Assembly (NCBI RefSeq): GCF_003501885.1
Contig: NZ_QWFA01000023.1
Coordinates: 1-42,896, forward strand
DNA: 42,896 bases
Source: Streptomyces globisporus
Lineage (GTDB): Bacteria > Actinomycetota > Actinomycetes > Streptomycetales > Streptomycetaceae
Direction: 5' to 3'
Within the stretch, counting starts at the first letter, position 1, and each line of letters starts with the position of its first letter. Both the position numbers and the translations under genes were made by a program. Shown here piece by piece: positions 18,950-26,735 of this stretch. The notes below the pieces were generated by a model. The model had not been told where the DNA came from. It worked only from the letters and a program-made list of their open reading frames with translations, and ran no database searches.

Positions 18950-19177
18950 TCAACGGCGTGCGGCTCGTTCCTTGATGCGTCGGCGGACGGAGTTGTCCAT
19001 CTCGCCGGAAGCGCGGGAGTTTTCGCTGTCGACGACTGGCGGTCCACGGCTGCACTTCGGCCGCTCCACACTGTCCAGCAGCACGGCGATGCCGCGCCGG
19101 ACGAGCTCGGCCTTGCTGACGCCGGTCGCGGACGAGACGGCGTTCAGCCGTACTTCCCATTCACCGGGAAGGTGCAC
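18950..19177 (-). CDS. Ribbon-helix-helix family DNA-binding protein
   Basis: A 75-residue protein. The segment HLPGEWEVRLNAVSSATGVS and then KAELVRRGIAVLLDSVE matches a ribbon-helix-helix (CopG/Arc-like) DNA-binding fold: one strand, then two helices. The C-terminal half is charged and probably unstructured. The GTG start at 19177 is the first start in this open frame, but the preceding in-frame residues (ARIRGRKQATV) look like a natural strand extension, so the true start may be lost or non-canonical. Such proteins are often antitoxins; no typical toxin gene follows. Confidence 0.65.
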   Translation of the reverse strand: MHLPGEWEVRLNAVSSATGVSKAELVRRGIAVLLDSVERPKCSRGPPVVDSENSRASGEMDNSVRRRIKERAARR

Positions 19178-19232
19178 GGTCGCCTGTTTCCTGCCGCGAA
19201 TCCGCGCTTCTCCCTGTGCGCGCGGTCTGCCC

Positions 19233-19948
19233 TCACCACCCGCACGCCGGCCCCAGCTCCGTGATGGAGTCGGCCGGCTCGGCAGGGCGCCCGGGCCACC
19301 CCGTGCGGTGCCAGCGCTCGATGCGCCAGGACAGCCGTCGCGGCCACAGCGGGGTGAGGGGCAGGCGCCCCACCGGCACCCGGACCGGGGCGCCGCCGTA
19401 GTTGTCCAGCGTCTCGGGCGGGCCGACCTCGCCGGTTGCGGACACGAGGAAGTAGTGCTCGTGCCGGCCGTCCTTCCAGACCCGGGCGAGCTCGAGCCCG
19501 ACGGTCCCGGTCTGGCCGGTCTCCTCGCCCAGTTCCCGCAGGACGGCCGCTTCCAGCGTCTCGCCCGCCTCGACCCCGCTACCCGGAATCTCGTAGTGCG
19601 ACCCGCCGCCCACCTCGGCGAACCGGATCAGCAGCACGGCCCCGTCACGGATGGCGACCGCCCCGGCCCGCACCCGTACCGGCGGAACCGCCGCGGGGTC
19701 GACCAGGGCCACCGGGCCTTGCGGCGCCGCGCCCTGCGCCCAGGCGCGCAGGACCGTTTCCGCCGTCCCGGTGGGCCGGATGCGGGCGTGCAGGGCCTCC
19801 TCCAGGGACAGCGCGACGCGCGGTGCGCCAGCAGCCCCGGAGTGCCGCCGGGAAAGGCGTGGTACGCGCCCTCCGCGTCGTGGTGCAGCTCAAGAATCAG
19901 CTTGTCCGCGTCGAACAGGACGGTCACCGGGCGGGTTTCGGCAGTCAT
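19233..19948 (-). pseudogene. Frameshifted Nudix hydrolase gene
   Basis: From ATG 19948 the frame reads MTAETRPVTVLFDADKLILE and continues to GTPGLLAHR. Near 19811-19826 the reading must change to continue as VALSLEEALHARIRPTGTAE and then into the Nudix domain (VRAGAVAIRDGAVLLIRFAE, with the box GVEAGETLEAAVLRELGEET). The total span is 716 bases, two more than a multiple of three, so one base is missing or two are extra. The Nudix box has Ser where the first Gly is usual. The catalytic REL-x-EE-x-G part is intact, and the 3' part could still be made from GTG 19712. It may be a true pseudogene or a sequencing error. Confidence 0.72.
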
Positions 19949-20139
19949 CGACGGAGGCTGACGCGCACCAGGGCCGGGCCGCGCCCGGAATACCTTCGTC
20001 CGGCCGCCCGGCGTATGCGCCGCATGTGCGGGCCGCCGCGCCCGCCCCATATTCCGGCTGCATGAGGGCCGTTGAGTATGGCATTCGGAAGCGGCCCCCA
20101 GGGCCGGTTCCCATCCTCAGCGAAGGGAGGTGAAGACAA
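19949..20139 (+). promoter_or_regulatory. lanA1p: Promoter region of the lanthipeptide operon
   Basis: This 191-bp gap must hold the promoter for the precursor genes. TATGGC (20079-20084) is the best -10 candidate; no strong -35 is present, as expected when an activator is needed. CCGGAATA (19985-19992) and TATTCCGG (20052-20059) form an 8-bp inverted repeat 59 bp apart. A strong ribosome binding site GAAGGGAGGTG (20122-20132) precedes the first precursor by seven bases. Confidence 0.45.
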
Positions 20140-20361
20140 ATGAACCTTGTTCGCGCATGGAAGGACCCCGAGTACCGGGCCACCCTCAGCGAGGCTCCCG
20201 CCAACCCGGCCGGCCTCGTCGAGCTGGCCGACGATCAGCTCGACGGTGTTGCGGGCGGGACCACGTGGGCCTGCGCCACGGTCACTCTGACCGTGACGGT
20301 GTGCTCCCCGACCGGGACCCTCTGCGGCAGCTGCAGCATGGGCACGCGCGGCTGTTGCTGA
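20140..20361 (+). CDS. lanA1: Class II lanthipeptide precursor, beta-type
   Basis: A 73-residue precursor. The 40-residue leader (MNLVRAWKDPEYRATLSEAP, then an acidic stretch and ADDQLDGVAGG) is of the mersacidin type with a double-Gly cut site. The 33-residue core starts TTWACATVTLTVTVCSPTG and ends GTRGCC; it has 12 Ser/Thr and 6 Cys. The beginning TTWxCATV is close to the beta peptide of haloduracin (TTWPCATVGVSVALC), so it is best read as the beta partner of a two-component lantibiotic. It has an excellent ribosome binding site. It is followed after 32 bases by a second, different precursor. Confidence 0.93.
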   Translation: MNLVRAWKDPEYRATLSEAPANPAGLVELADDQLDGVAGGTTWACATVTLTVTVCSPTGTLCGSCSMGTRGCC

Positions 20362-20393
20362 GCCTGCCCCATTCCTGACAAGGAGTTGTGTAC

Positions 20394-20630
20394 ATGGACA
20401 TAGTCCGGTCCTGGAAGGACGCCGACTACCGGCTGTCCCTCGGGAGTGAGGCCCCCGCCCATCCGTCGGGCGAAGGCCTCACCGCAATCACCGACGAGGA
20501 GCTGACCGAGATCAACGGAGCGGGCTCCGGCGTTCTCGGCACTCTCGGGTGCTGCTCGTGCCTGCCGTGGTATTCGGGTTGGACCGTCTGCGGTCTCGCC
20601 TGCAACCCCGGTAAGCCCTGCAAGAACTAG
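20394..20630 (+). CDS. lanA2: Class II lanthipeptide precursor, partner (alpha-type) peptide
   Basis: A 78-residue precursor. The leader MDIVRSWKDADYRLSLGSEA and HPSGEG followed by DEELTEINGAG mirrors the leader of the first precursor (xxVRxWKDxxYR, then H/N-PxG), so one LanM can serve both. Cleavage is likely after GAG, leaving a 34-residue core SGVLGTLGCCSCLPWYSG followed by WTVCGLACNPGKPCKN. This core has 6 Cys but only 5 Ser/Thr, so not every Cys can form a thioether and a disulfide or free thiol is likely. ATG 20394 lies nine bases after AGGAG; GTG 20388 is too close to it. The sequence is unlike the first core, as expected for the two halves of a two-component system. Confidence 0.9.
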   Translation: MDIVRSWKDADYRLSLGSEAPAHPSGEGLTAITDEELTEINGAGSGVLGTLGCCSCLPWYSGWTVCGLACNPGKPCKN

Positions 20631-20651
20631 CAGCGTAGCGAAGAAACGGCG

Positions 20652-20691
20652 TGACCGGCAGGGGCGGGCGTTCGTGCGCCCCCGCCGGTCA
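20652..20691 (+). terminator. Hairpin between the precursors and lanM (probable attenuator)
   Basis: TGACCGGC (20652-20659) pairs with GCCGGTCA (20684-20691), and after one A/C mismatch GGGGCG (20661-20666) pairs with CGCCCC (20677-20682): a 14-bp stem with a 10-base loop. It has no U-run and lies in the 88-base gap before lanM. It could end part of the transcripts, giving more precursor than enzyme, or protect the short precursor mRNA at its 3' end. Confidence 0.7.
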
Positions 20692-20718
20692 TGTTCATGC
20701 CCCAGGAGGAAGAGCGGA

Positions 20719-23700
20719 ATGCCTGACGACGCAAGCGAGCACCCCACCGTCCGGCCGGCCGGGGCCCACCTCCCCTGGCGCCGGGCCGCCACCCTGAGCG
20801 AAAGACTCGCCGGGACTCCGTCGCAGTCCGACCCGGTACGGGGCGAGAAGCGCCTGGCCATGTGGCGGGAGCTGGCGCCCCTGACCGGCGAGCTGTCCAC
20901 CCTGGACACACGGCTGGAACCGCTGGGCGTCGATACGGACCGGCTGACCGCGCTGCTCGGCGAGGACGACGCGTCCCTCGCCGCCCGCATGGCGGACGAA
21001 CCCGAGTGGCACCGCACCTTCCGGCGCTGGTGGGCCGAGGGCATGGCCACGACCGACGCCACCCGCCGCCTCGACCCCGACATGGGCCTCCTGGAAGTGA
21101 TCCGCCCCCTCGTGGAGGGCGCCGTCCACGAACTTGACGCGCTCGTCGAGGAAGCCGTACGGGCCAGTGACGACCCCGTCATGGCCGACCCCGGGCACAT
21201 CCTCGACGTCGTCCGCGCGACCGCCCCGGCCGCCGACCTGCTCAGTCATGTCCAGCGGACCCTTGTCCTGGAACTCAACATCGCCCGCGTCGAGGACCGC
21301 CTGGTCGGCGAGACCCCCGAGGAGCGCTTCGCCTCCTACGTCGAACTGCTGCGCTCGGAGGGCAACGCCCTCGCCATCTGGGACGAATACCCGGTTCTGG
21401 CACGGCTGATCGTGGGCCAGCTGCGCTTCTGGATCGACACCCGGGCCGAGCTGATCACTGCCCTCGCCGCCGATCTGCCCGTCCTGCGCGAGACCCTGCT
21501 CGCCGCCCGGCCGCCCCAGCGGCTCGACCGCCTGGAGTTCGGCGCCGGCGACAAGCACCGGCGCGGCCGGTCCGTCGCCATGGTCGAGTTCGACACCTGC
21601 ACCCTGGTCTTCAAGCCCCGTTCGCTGGCCATGGACACCGCGTTCGACGGACTCCTGGCCTGGGTGAGCCGGCAGAATCCCACCCACGACCTGGCCCGGA
21701 TCGGCATCCTGGAGCGCGGCGACCACGGCTGGGTCGAGGAGGTCGACACCACCGCGACCACCGACGCCGCCGGTGGCGACCGCTACGCCTGGAGGCTGGG
21801 CGCCCTCACCGCGCTCCTCTACCTCCTGCACGCCACGGACTTCCACTTCGAGAACGTGCTGGCCGCGGGCGAGTACCCGGTCCTCGTCGACCTGGAAGCA
21901 CTGCTCCACAACGACAAGACCGCCGCCGTCGTCAAGATCGACGGCGAGACCGACATCGCCGCGGTCACCCTGGCCGACTCCGTGCAGTCCGTGGGTATCC
22001 TGCCCAACCACCTGCTGGTGCGGGGCGAGGACGGCACCTTCGGTCTGGACGTCAGCGGACTCGCCGGCCACGGCGGCCAGTTGACCCCCATGCCGGTGCC
22101 GATCTGGGAGGACAGCGGAACCGACCGCATGCGGCTGGTCAAACGCCGCATGGAGATGGACGCCGAGCGCAACCACCCGATGACCGCCGACGGTGAACCG
22201 ATCGACCTGGTCGGCCGGGTCGACGCGTTCGTCGAGGGGTTCACCCACGTCTACCGGCTGCTGGAAACAGGACGCGAGGAACTGCTGTCGCCCGAAGGCC
22301 CGTTGGCCGCCTTCGGTGCCGTCCGGACCCGGCTCATCGCCCGGCCGACCCACATCTACGGGCGCCTTCTGCTGGAGAGCACCCACCCGGACTTCCTGCG
22401 CGACGGCCTCGACCACGCGCGCTCGCTCGCCCGACTGGCCGGCGGCCACGTCGAGATGCCCGAGTCCCGCAACGCCATGGTCCTGGACGAGGTTGCCGAG
22501 CTCACCCTCGGCGACATCCCCATGTTCACCGTCGACGCGGACTCCGGAACCCTGCGCGGCGGACTGGACGGTGAGCCGATCGGCACCCGCTACCCGCCCC
22601 TCACCGCCGTACGGGAACGCCTCATCGCCCTGGACGACGCGGACCTCGCCTTCCAGGAGAGGGTCATCCGCTCGTGCGTCGCGGCCACCGCCATGGGTGA
22701 GAGCGACGCCCGCTGGCCCAACTGGCACCGGCCCCGGATGGACGGCGCCGCCGACCCCGGCGACTTCGCGGACGAGGCCCTGCGCCTGGCCCACCGGCTG
22801 TCGGACCTGTGCGTCCGCGACGCACACGGTCTCGGCTGGATCGGTCTCGACCTGGTCGACGAGAAGTACTGGCAGTACGCGCCGGCCCCGATCGGCCTCT
22901 ACACCGGAACGGCAGGCATCGCGCACGCCCTGGACGCCGTCGCGGCCGTCACCGGCGACGAGCGGACCGGCGAGCTCGCCCAAGCCGCCTTCGACCAGGT
23001 GGCGAAACGCTCGGTCCTCATCGCCGAGACACTGGCGGGCCTGGCGAAGAAGCCGGGAGCCGACGAGTTCGGCATCGGCGCGTTCGGCCCGTTCGGCGGG
23101 GCGATCTACGCCCTGGCGCACGCCGCCGTACGCCACGACCGCCCCGAATACGCCGAGGCCGCCGCCACACTGCTGCCCGCCATCGACGAACTCGTCGAGG
23201 AGGACCCGCTCCTCGACATCGTCTCCGGGTCCGCGGGCGCGATCCTCGCCCTCCTCGCCCTGGAGACCGCCCGGCCCGGCACCGGAGCGGCCCGGATCGC
23301 GGAACGCTGCGCCGAGCGGCTGCTGGCCACCCGGCAGGAGAGCGCCGACGGCTGGGGCTGGGCGACTCCGATCAACCCCGAGCAGCCGCTCGCCGGCTTC
23401 TCGCACGGGGCCTCCGGCATCGCGTACGCGTTCGCGCGCCTCGACCGGGTCACGCCGCGCGCGGAGTACAAGGAAGCCGTCCGGCACGCGCTGACGTACG
23501 AGCGGACCGTCTTCGACCCGGAGCTGCGCACCTGGCGCGACCTGCGGCCGGCCAACCTCGGCGGACGTACGGTCATGAACGCGTGGTGCCACGGGGCCCC
23601 GGGCATCGCGATGGCCCGCAACGCCTTCCAGGAGCTGGGCACCGCACCGGAGCTGGCCGACCTCATCGAGAGGGACCGGCACACGGCGGTCCTCGCCGCC

Positions 23701-24033
23701 ATCTCGACGGGTCTGGACCTCGACCCGGTGTCGGGCCTCGGCAACCACAGCCTGTGCCACGGAGACATCGGCAACCTCCTCATCATCGACGCGGGCACCC
23801 GGGCCGACCAGGAGCCGGAAGTCGCCGGGCTGCTGCCCAAGGTGTGGAAGACACTGCTGCACGAGGGCCGGGAGAACGGCTGGCTGTGCGGCGTCCCCAA
23901 GGGGGTGGAGACGCCCGGGCTCATGACCGGCCTGGCCGGCATCGCCTGGGGCCTGGCGCGCAAGGCCGCCCCCGAGCGGGTGCCGGACCTGCTGACGCTG
24001 GCCGCTCCGGACACCGGGAGGACGACGTGCTGA
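20719..24033 (+). CDS. lanM: Bifunctional class II lanthipeptide synthetase LanM
   Basis: A 1104-residue LanM. The N-terminal dehydratase domain (DUF4135, to about residue 690) phosphorylates and eliminates Ser/Thr; kinase-like residues are seen in VFKPRS (Lys299), the catalytic loop DFHFEN (Asp374, His376, Asn379) and LVDLEALL. The C-terminal LanC-like cyclase domain forms the thioether rings: its zinc ligands are Cys957 (NAWCHGAPG) and Cys1013-His1014 (SLCHGDIGN), with several GxxG repeats (GLYTGTAGIAHAL, GFSHGASGIAYAF, GLMTGLAGIAWGL). ATG 20719 follows AGGAGGAAG. As the only LanM in the window it must act on both precursors. Its stop overlaps the next gene by seven bases. Confidence 0.97.
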   Translation: MPDDASEHPTVRPAGAHLPWRRAATLSERLAGTPSQSDPVRGEKRLAMWRELAPLTGELSTLDTRLEPLGVDTDRLTALLGEDDASLAARMADEPEWHRTFRRWWAEGMATTDATRRLDPDMGLLEVIRPLVEGAVHELDALVEEAVRASDDPVMADPGHILDVVRATAPAADLLSHVQRTLVLELNIARVEDRLVGETPEERFASYVELLRSEGNALAIWDEYPVLARLIVGQLRFWIDTRAELITALAADLPVLRETLLAARPPQRLDRLEFGAGDKHRRGRSVAMVEFDTCTLVFKPRSLAMDTAFDGLLAWVSRQNPTHDLARIGILERGDHGWVEEVDTTATTDAAGGDRYAWRLGALTALLYLLHATDFHFENVLAAGEYPVLVDLEALLHNDKTAAVVKIDGETDIAAVTLADSVQSVGILPNHLLVRGEDGTFGLDVSGLAGHGGQLTPMPVPIWEDSGTDRMRLVKRRMEMDAERNHPMTADGEPIDLVGRVDAFVEGFTHVYRLLETGREELLSPEGPLAAFGAVRTRLIARPTHIYGRLLLESTHPDFLRDGLDHARSLARLAGGHVEMPESRNAMVLDEVAELTLGDIPMFTVDADSGTLRGGLDGEPIGTRYPPLTAVRERLIALDDADLAFQERVIRSCVAATAMGESDARWPNWHRPRMDGAADPGDFADEALRLAHRLSDLCVRDAHGLGWIGLDLVDEKYWQYAPAPIGLYTGTAGIAHALDAVAAVTGDERTGELAQAAFDQVAKRSVLIAETLAGLAKKPGADEFGIGAFGPFGGAIYALAHAAVRHDRPEYAEAAATLLPAIDELVEEDPLLDIVSGSAGAILALLALETARPGTGAARIAERCAERLLATRQESADGWGWATPINPEQPLAGFSHGASGIAYAFARLDRVTPRAEYKEAVRHALTYERTVFDPELRTWRDLRPANLGGRTVMNAWCHGAPGIAMARNAFQELGTAPELADLIERDRHTAVLAAISTGLDLDPVSGLGNHSLCHGDIGNLLIIDAGTRADQEPEVAGLLPKVWKTLLHEGRENGWLCGVPKGVETPGLMTGLAGIAWGLARKAAPERVPDLLTLAAPDTGRTTC

Positions 24034-24539
24034 ACGGGGGGCCCAGGCCGGCGGCCCCGCCGGACGGCGCCATCGCGGACGGCGTCTACCGGCCGAGCAT
24101 GGTCGCCGCCTACCGCGCCAACCCGCGCGGCGCCGCCCGCACCGGCTTCCGGCCCGAAGCGATGCGCCCCCGTTGGCGGTGGGCGCTGGCCGGAGCCTTG
24201 CTGCTGGCCGCCACGGTGTTCGCGGGCCTCGTGGTGCGGGTGCCGGTCGGGCCGACCGGCACCCTGGCCGGCACCAACGGACGCCAAGGGGTGCTCGCCT
24301 TCCCCGACTTCCGCCCCCCGGCGAAGGACAGCGACGTCCGGCTGAGCGTGGACGGCCGACGGGTGGAGGGCCGGGTGAAGGACTTCCAGACAGGCCAGGG
24401 CGGGGCCCGGGTCACCATGGTCCTCGTCGAACTCCCCGGCGGCGTCGCCGAGGAACTGGAGGAGGGCGCGTCCGTGGTCCTCGACCAGGGCACCCGCCCC
24501 CTGCTCATGGATCTCTGGGACGAAAGGGGCGACCAGTGA
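24027..24539 (+). CDS. Small single-span membrane protein, HlyD/NHLM-adaptor-like
   Basis: A 170-residue protein with one transmembrane helix (about residues 51-72, WRWALAGALLLAATVFAGLV) after a cytoplasmic N-terminus with RPEAMRPRWRW. The outside part has VPVGPTGTLAG, GRQGVLAFPDFR and VRLSVDGRRVEGRVKDF, which reads like the lipoyl/beta-barrel part of a HlyD-type membrane fusion protein but without the long coiled-coil hairpin. It is placed between lanM and lanT, overlaps lanM by seven bases and lanT by four (GTGA), so it very likely assists the exporter. The similarity is a guess from pattern; I would call it a LanT accessory protein. Confidence 0.7.
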   Translation: MLNGGPRPAAPPDGAIADGVYRPSMVAAYRANPRGAARTGFRPEAMRPRWRWALAGALLLAATVFAGLVVRVPVGPTGTLAGTNGRQGVLAFPDFRPPAKDSDVRLSVDGRRVEGRVKDFQTGQGGARVTMVLVELPGGVAEELEEGASVVLDQGTRPLLMDLWDERGDQ

Positions 24540-26683
24540 GCATCATCCGCCGCCGTGTGCCCGTGCGGTTGCAGTCCACCTCGGTCGAGTGCGGCGTCGC
24601 CGCCCTCGCCATGGTGCTCGGCTACCACGGCCGCTCCACCGCCGTCGCCGAGCTGCGCGACCGGATGGTGCTGTCCCGCGACGGGGCCAGCGCCGCGGCC
24701 ATCGCCCGCCAGGCGCGCGAACTGGGCATGAAGGTACGGGCCTTCCGCGCGGAACCGGATGCGCTGCGCGATCTGGCCCTGCCCCTGATCGCCCACTGGG
24801 GCATGAACCACTTTGTCGTCATCGAGCGGTTCACCCGGCGCGGGGTCGACATCGTCGACCCCGCGTCCGGGCGGCGGCGCATCAGCCACGCAGAGCTGGA
24901 CGCCTCCTTCACCGGGGTGACGCTGGAGCTGGAACCGACCGGGGAACTCGAACGCCGCGACGGCGCCGAGACGGGACTGTGGTCCTTCGTCCGCCCCTTC
25001 CTGCCCCGCTCCGTGCCCATCGTCTCCGCCATCATCGGCGCCTCCGCCACGCTCACCCTGCTCGGGCTGCTTCCGGCCTTCCTGACGGCGTACGTCGTCG
25101 ACCGCGTCCTGCCCGGGCGCAGCGAGGACACCCTGCTGGTCCTGGCGGCCGGTCTCGTCGCCTACACCGTCAGCCACGCCCTGATGACGCTGGCCCGGGC
25201 GGAGCTGCTGCTGTGGCTGCAGACCCGGATGGACTGGTCGATGATGGGGACGTTCCTCAGACATCTGATGTCCCTGCCGTACAAGTTCTTCCAGCTCCGC
25301 ACCGGCGGCGACCTGCTCGTGCGGGTGTCGAGCATGACGTACGTCCGGGACGCCGTCTCCAGCCAGCTCCTGGCGGTCTTCCTCGACGTGGCCCTGCTGG
25401 GTGTCTACCTCGTGGTGATCGGCTTCAAGTCTCTTTTGTTCGTTGCCGCGATCCTCGCGGTCGCCGCCGTCCAGCTCGGGGTCATGTTCGCTTCCGCCCG
25501 GGCCGCCCAGCGGCTGACCGAACGCGAACTGCAGGCGCTCGGAGAGGCCCAGAGCACCCTGCTCGAATCGGTGACCGGCGCCGAGACGGTCAAGTCCTCC
25601 GGGGCCGAACACGTCGTGGTGCGCCGGTGGTCGCGGAAGTTCTCCGAGCAGCTGGACGCCTCCGTACGCCGGAGCAGACTGGACAACGGGATCGACAGCG
25701 TCCTCGGCATGCTGGGCACGGCGTCGCCGCTCCTCATGCTGATCCTCGGCGCCTCGCTCGTGTTCAGCGACAACCTGTCGCTGGGAACGATGCTCGCACT
25801 CATCGCCCTGGCCGGCGCGGCGCTCGCCCCGGTCGCCCAACTGGGCCGCAGCATCAAGACGTTCCAGACCATTCGGGTCCACCTCGACCGGCTCCGCGAT
25901 GTGCTGAACGAGCCGGCGGAGTCCGTGGGCCAGGGGGACGCCAAGGTGGACCTGAGCGAACCGATCACCCTGACCGACGTCGGCTTCCGCTACTCCGGGG
26001 ACGGGCCGGAGGCCCTGTCGGGGATCTCCCTCACCGTCCGGCCCGGCGAGAAGATCGCCATCGTCGGCAGCAGCGGCTCGGGGAAGTCCACCCTGGCCCG
26101 CCTCATCCTCGGGCTCTACGACCCGACGGACGGGGAGATCACCTACGGCTCCACCCCGCTGACCGACCTCGACCTCGGCCATCTGCGCCGCCAGTGCGGC
26201 GTCGTCACCCAGGACGCGGACATCTTCAGCGGCTCGGTACTGACCAACATCGCGCTGGTCATGCCGGAGGCCACCCTCGACGACGTCGTCGAGGCCGCCC
26301 GGCTCGCCGCGGTCCACGAGGACATCACCCACATGCCGATGGGGTACGAGACGATCCTCGGCGAGGGCGGCAACGGTCTCTCCGGCGGGCAGCGCCAGCG
26401 CGTGGCCCTGGCCCGCGCCGTCGTGCACCGGCCGCGGGTCCTGCTGCTCGACGAGGCCACCAGCCACCTGGACGCCACCACGGAGGCGATCGTGCACGAG
26501 AACCTCTCGGAGCTCGACTGCACCCGCATCGTCATCGCGCACCGCCTGAGCACCGTGCGGGACGCGGATCGCATCCTGGTCATCGACCGTGGCCGGATCG
26601 TCGAGCAGGGAAACCACGACGAACTGGTCGCCAGGAACGGCGCGTACGCGGCGCTCGTCGGCCAACAACTGGTCCATGACTGA
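24536..26683 (+). CDS. lanT: Leader-cleaving lanthipeptide ABC transporter LanT
   Basis: A 715-residue peptidase-containing ABC transporter. The N-terminal C39 peptidase has Cys19 (STSVECGVAALAMVLGYHG), His in GMNHFVVIE and Asp in VDIVDPASG; it cuts after the double-Gly type site. Six membrane helices follow (about 150-430), then the ATPase domain with Walker A GSSGSGKST, signature LSGGQRQRVALARA, Walker B LLLDEATSHLD and H-loop IAHRLST. The GTG start overlaps the upstream stop by four bases. It removes the leaders and exports both peptides. The two leader ends differ (VAGG and NGAG), so it must accept both, or another protease finishes the second. Confidence 0.97.
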   Translation: MSIIRRRVPVRLQSTSVECGVAALAMVLGYHGRSTAVAELRDRMVLSRDGASAAAIARQARELGMKVRAFRAEPDALRDLALPLIAHWGMNHFVVIERFTRRGVDIVDPASGRRRISHAELDASFTGVTLELEPTGELERRDGAETGLWSFVRPFLPRSVPIVSAIIGASATLTLLGLLPAFLTAYVVDRVLPGRSEDTLLVLAAGLVAYTVSHALMTLARAELLLWLQTRMDWSMMGTFLRHLMSLPYKFFQLRTGGDLLVRVSSMTYVRDAVSSQLLAVFLDVALLGVYLVVIGFKSLLFVAAILAVAAVQLGVMFASARAAQRLTERELQALGEAQSTLLESVTGAETVKSSGAEHVVVRRWSRKFSEQLDASVRRSRLDNGIDSVLGMLGTASPLLMLILGASLVFSDNLSLGTMLALIALAGAALAPVAQLGRSIKTFQTIRVHLDRLRDVLNEPAESVGQGDAKVDLSEPITLTDVGFRYSGDGPEALSGISLTVRPGEKIAIVGSSGSGKSTLARLILGLYDPTDGEITYGSTPLTDLDLGHLRRQCGVVTQDADIFSGSVLTNIALVMPEATLDDVVEAARLAAVHEDITHMPMGYETILGEGGNGLSGGQRQRVALARAVVHRPRVLLLDEATSHLDATTEAIVHENLSELDCTRIVIAHRLSTVRDADRILVIDRGRIVEQGNHDELVARNGAYAALVGQQLVHD

Positions 26684-26735
26684 GGTTTCGCGCCGACGCG
26701 CCCACCGGACGGCCGGGGTGCGCGATGCTGGTGGC

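Noticed and set aside
18950-19177. Toxin-antitoxin pair
   Set aside because: The ribbon-helix-helix protein could be an antitoxin, but neither neighbour resembles a known toxin (Nudix gene on one side, EamA exporter on the other).
19985-20059. Inverted repeat CCGGAATA/TATTCCGG as a firm operator of lanA1
   Set aside because: Arms are 59 bp apart and only 8 bp long; could be chance. Kept only as part of the promoter-region entry.
20064-20133. 23-codon ORF directly before lanA1
   Set aside because: No ribosome binding site, overlaps the likely -10 region and the lanA1 binding site; no similarity to a precursor.
20695-23862. Long minus-strand open frame of about 1055 codons opposite lanM
   Set aside because: It is antisense to a clear LanM gene. 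In GC-rich DNA with G/C at third positions, long open frames on the other strand are expected; the product is low-complexity and resembles no protein.
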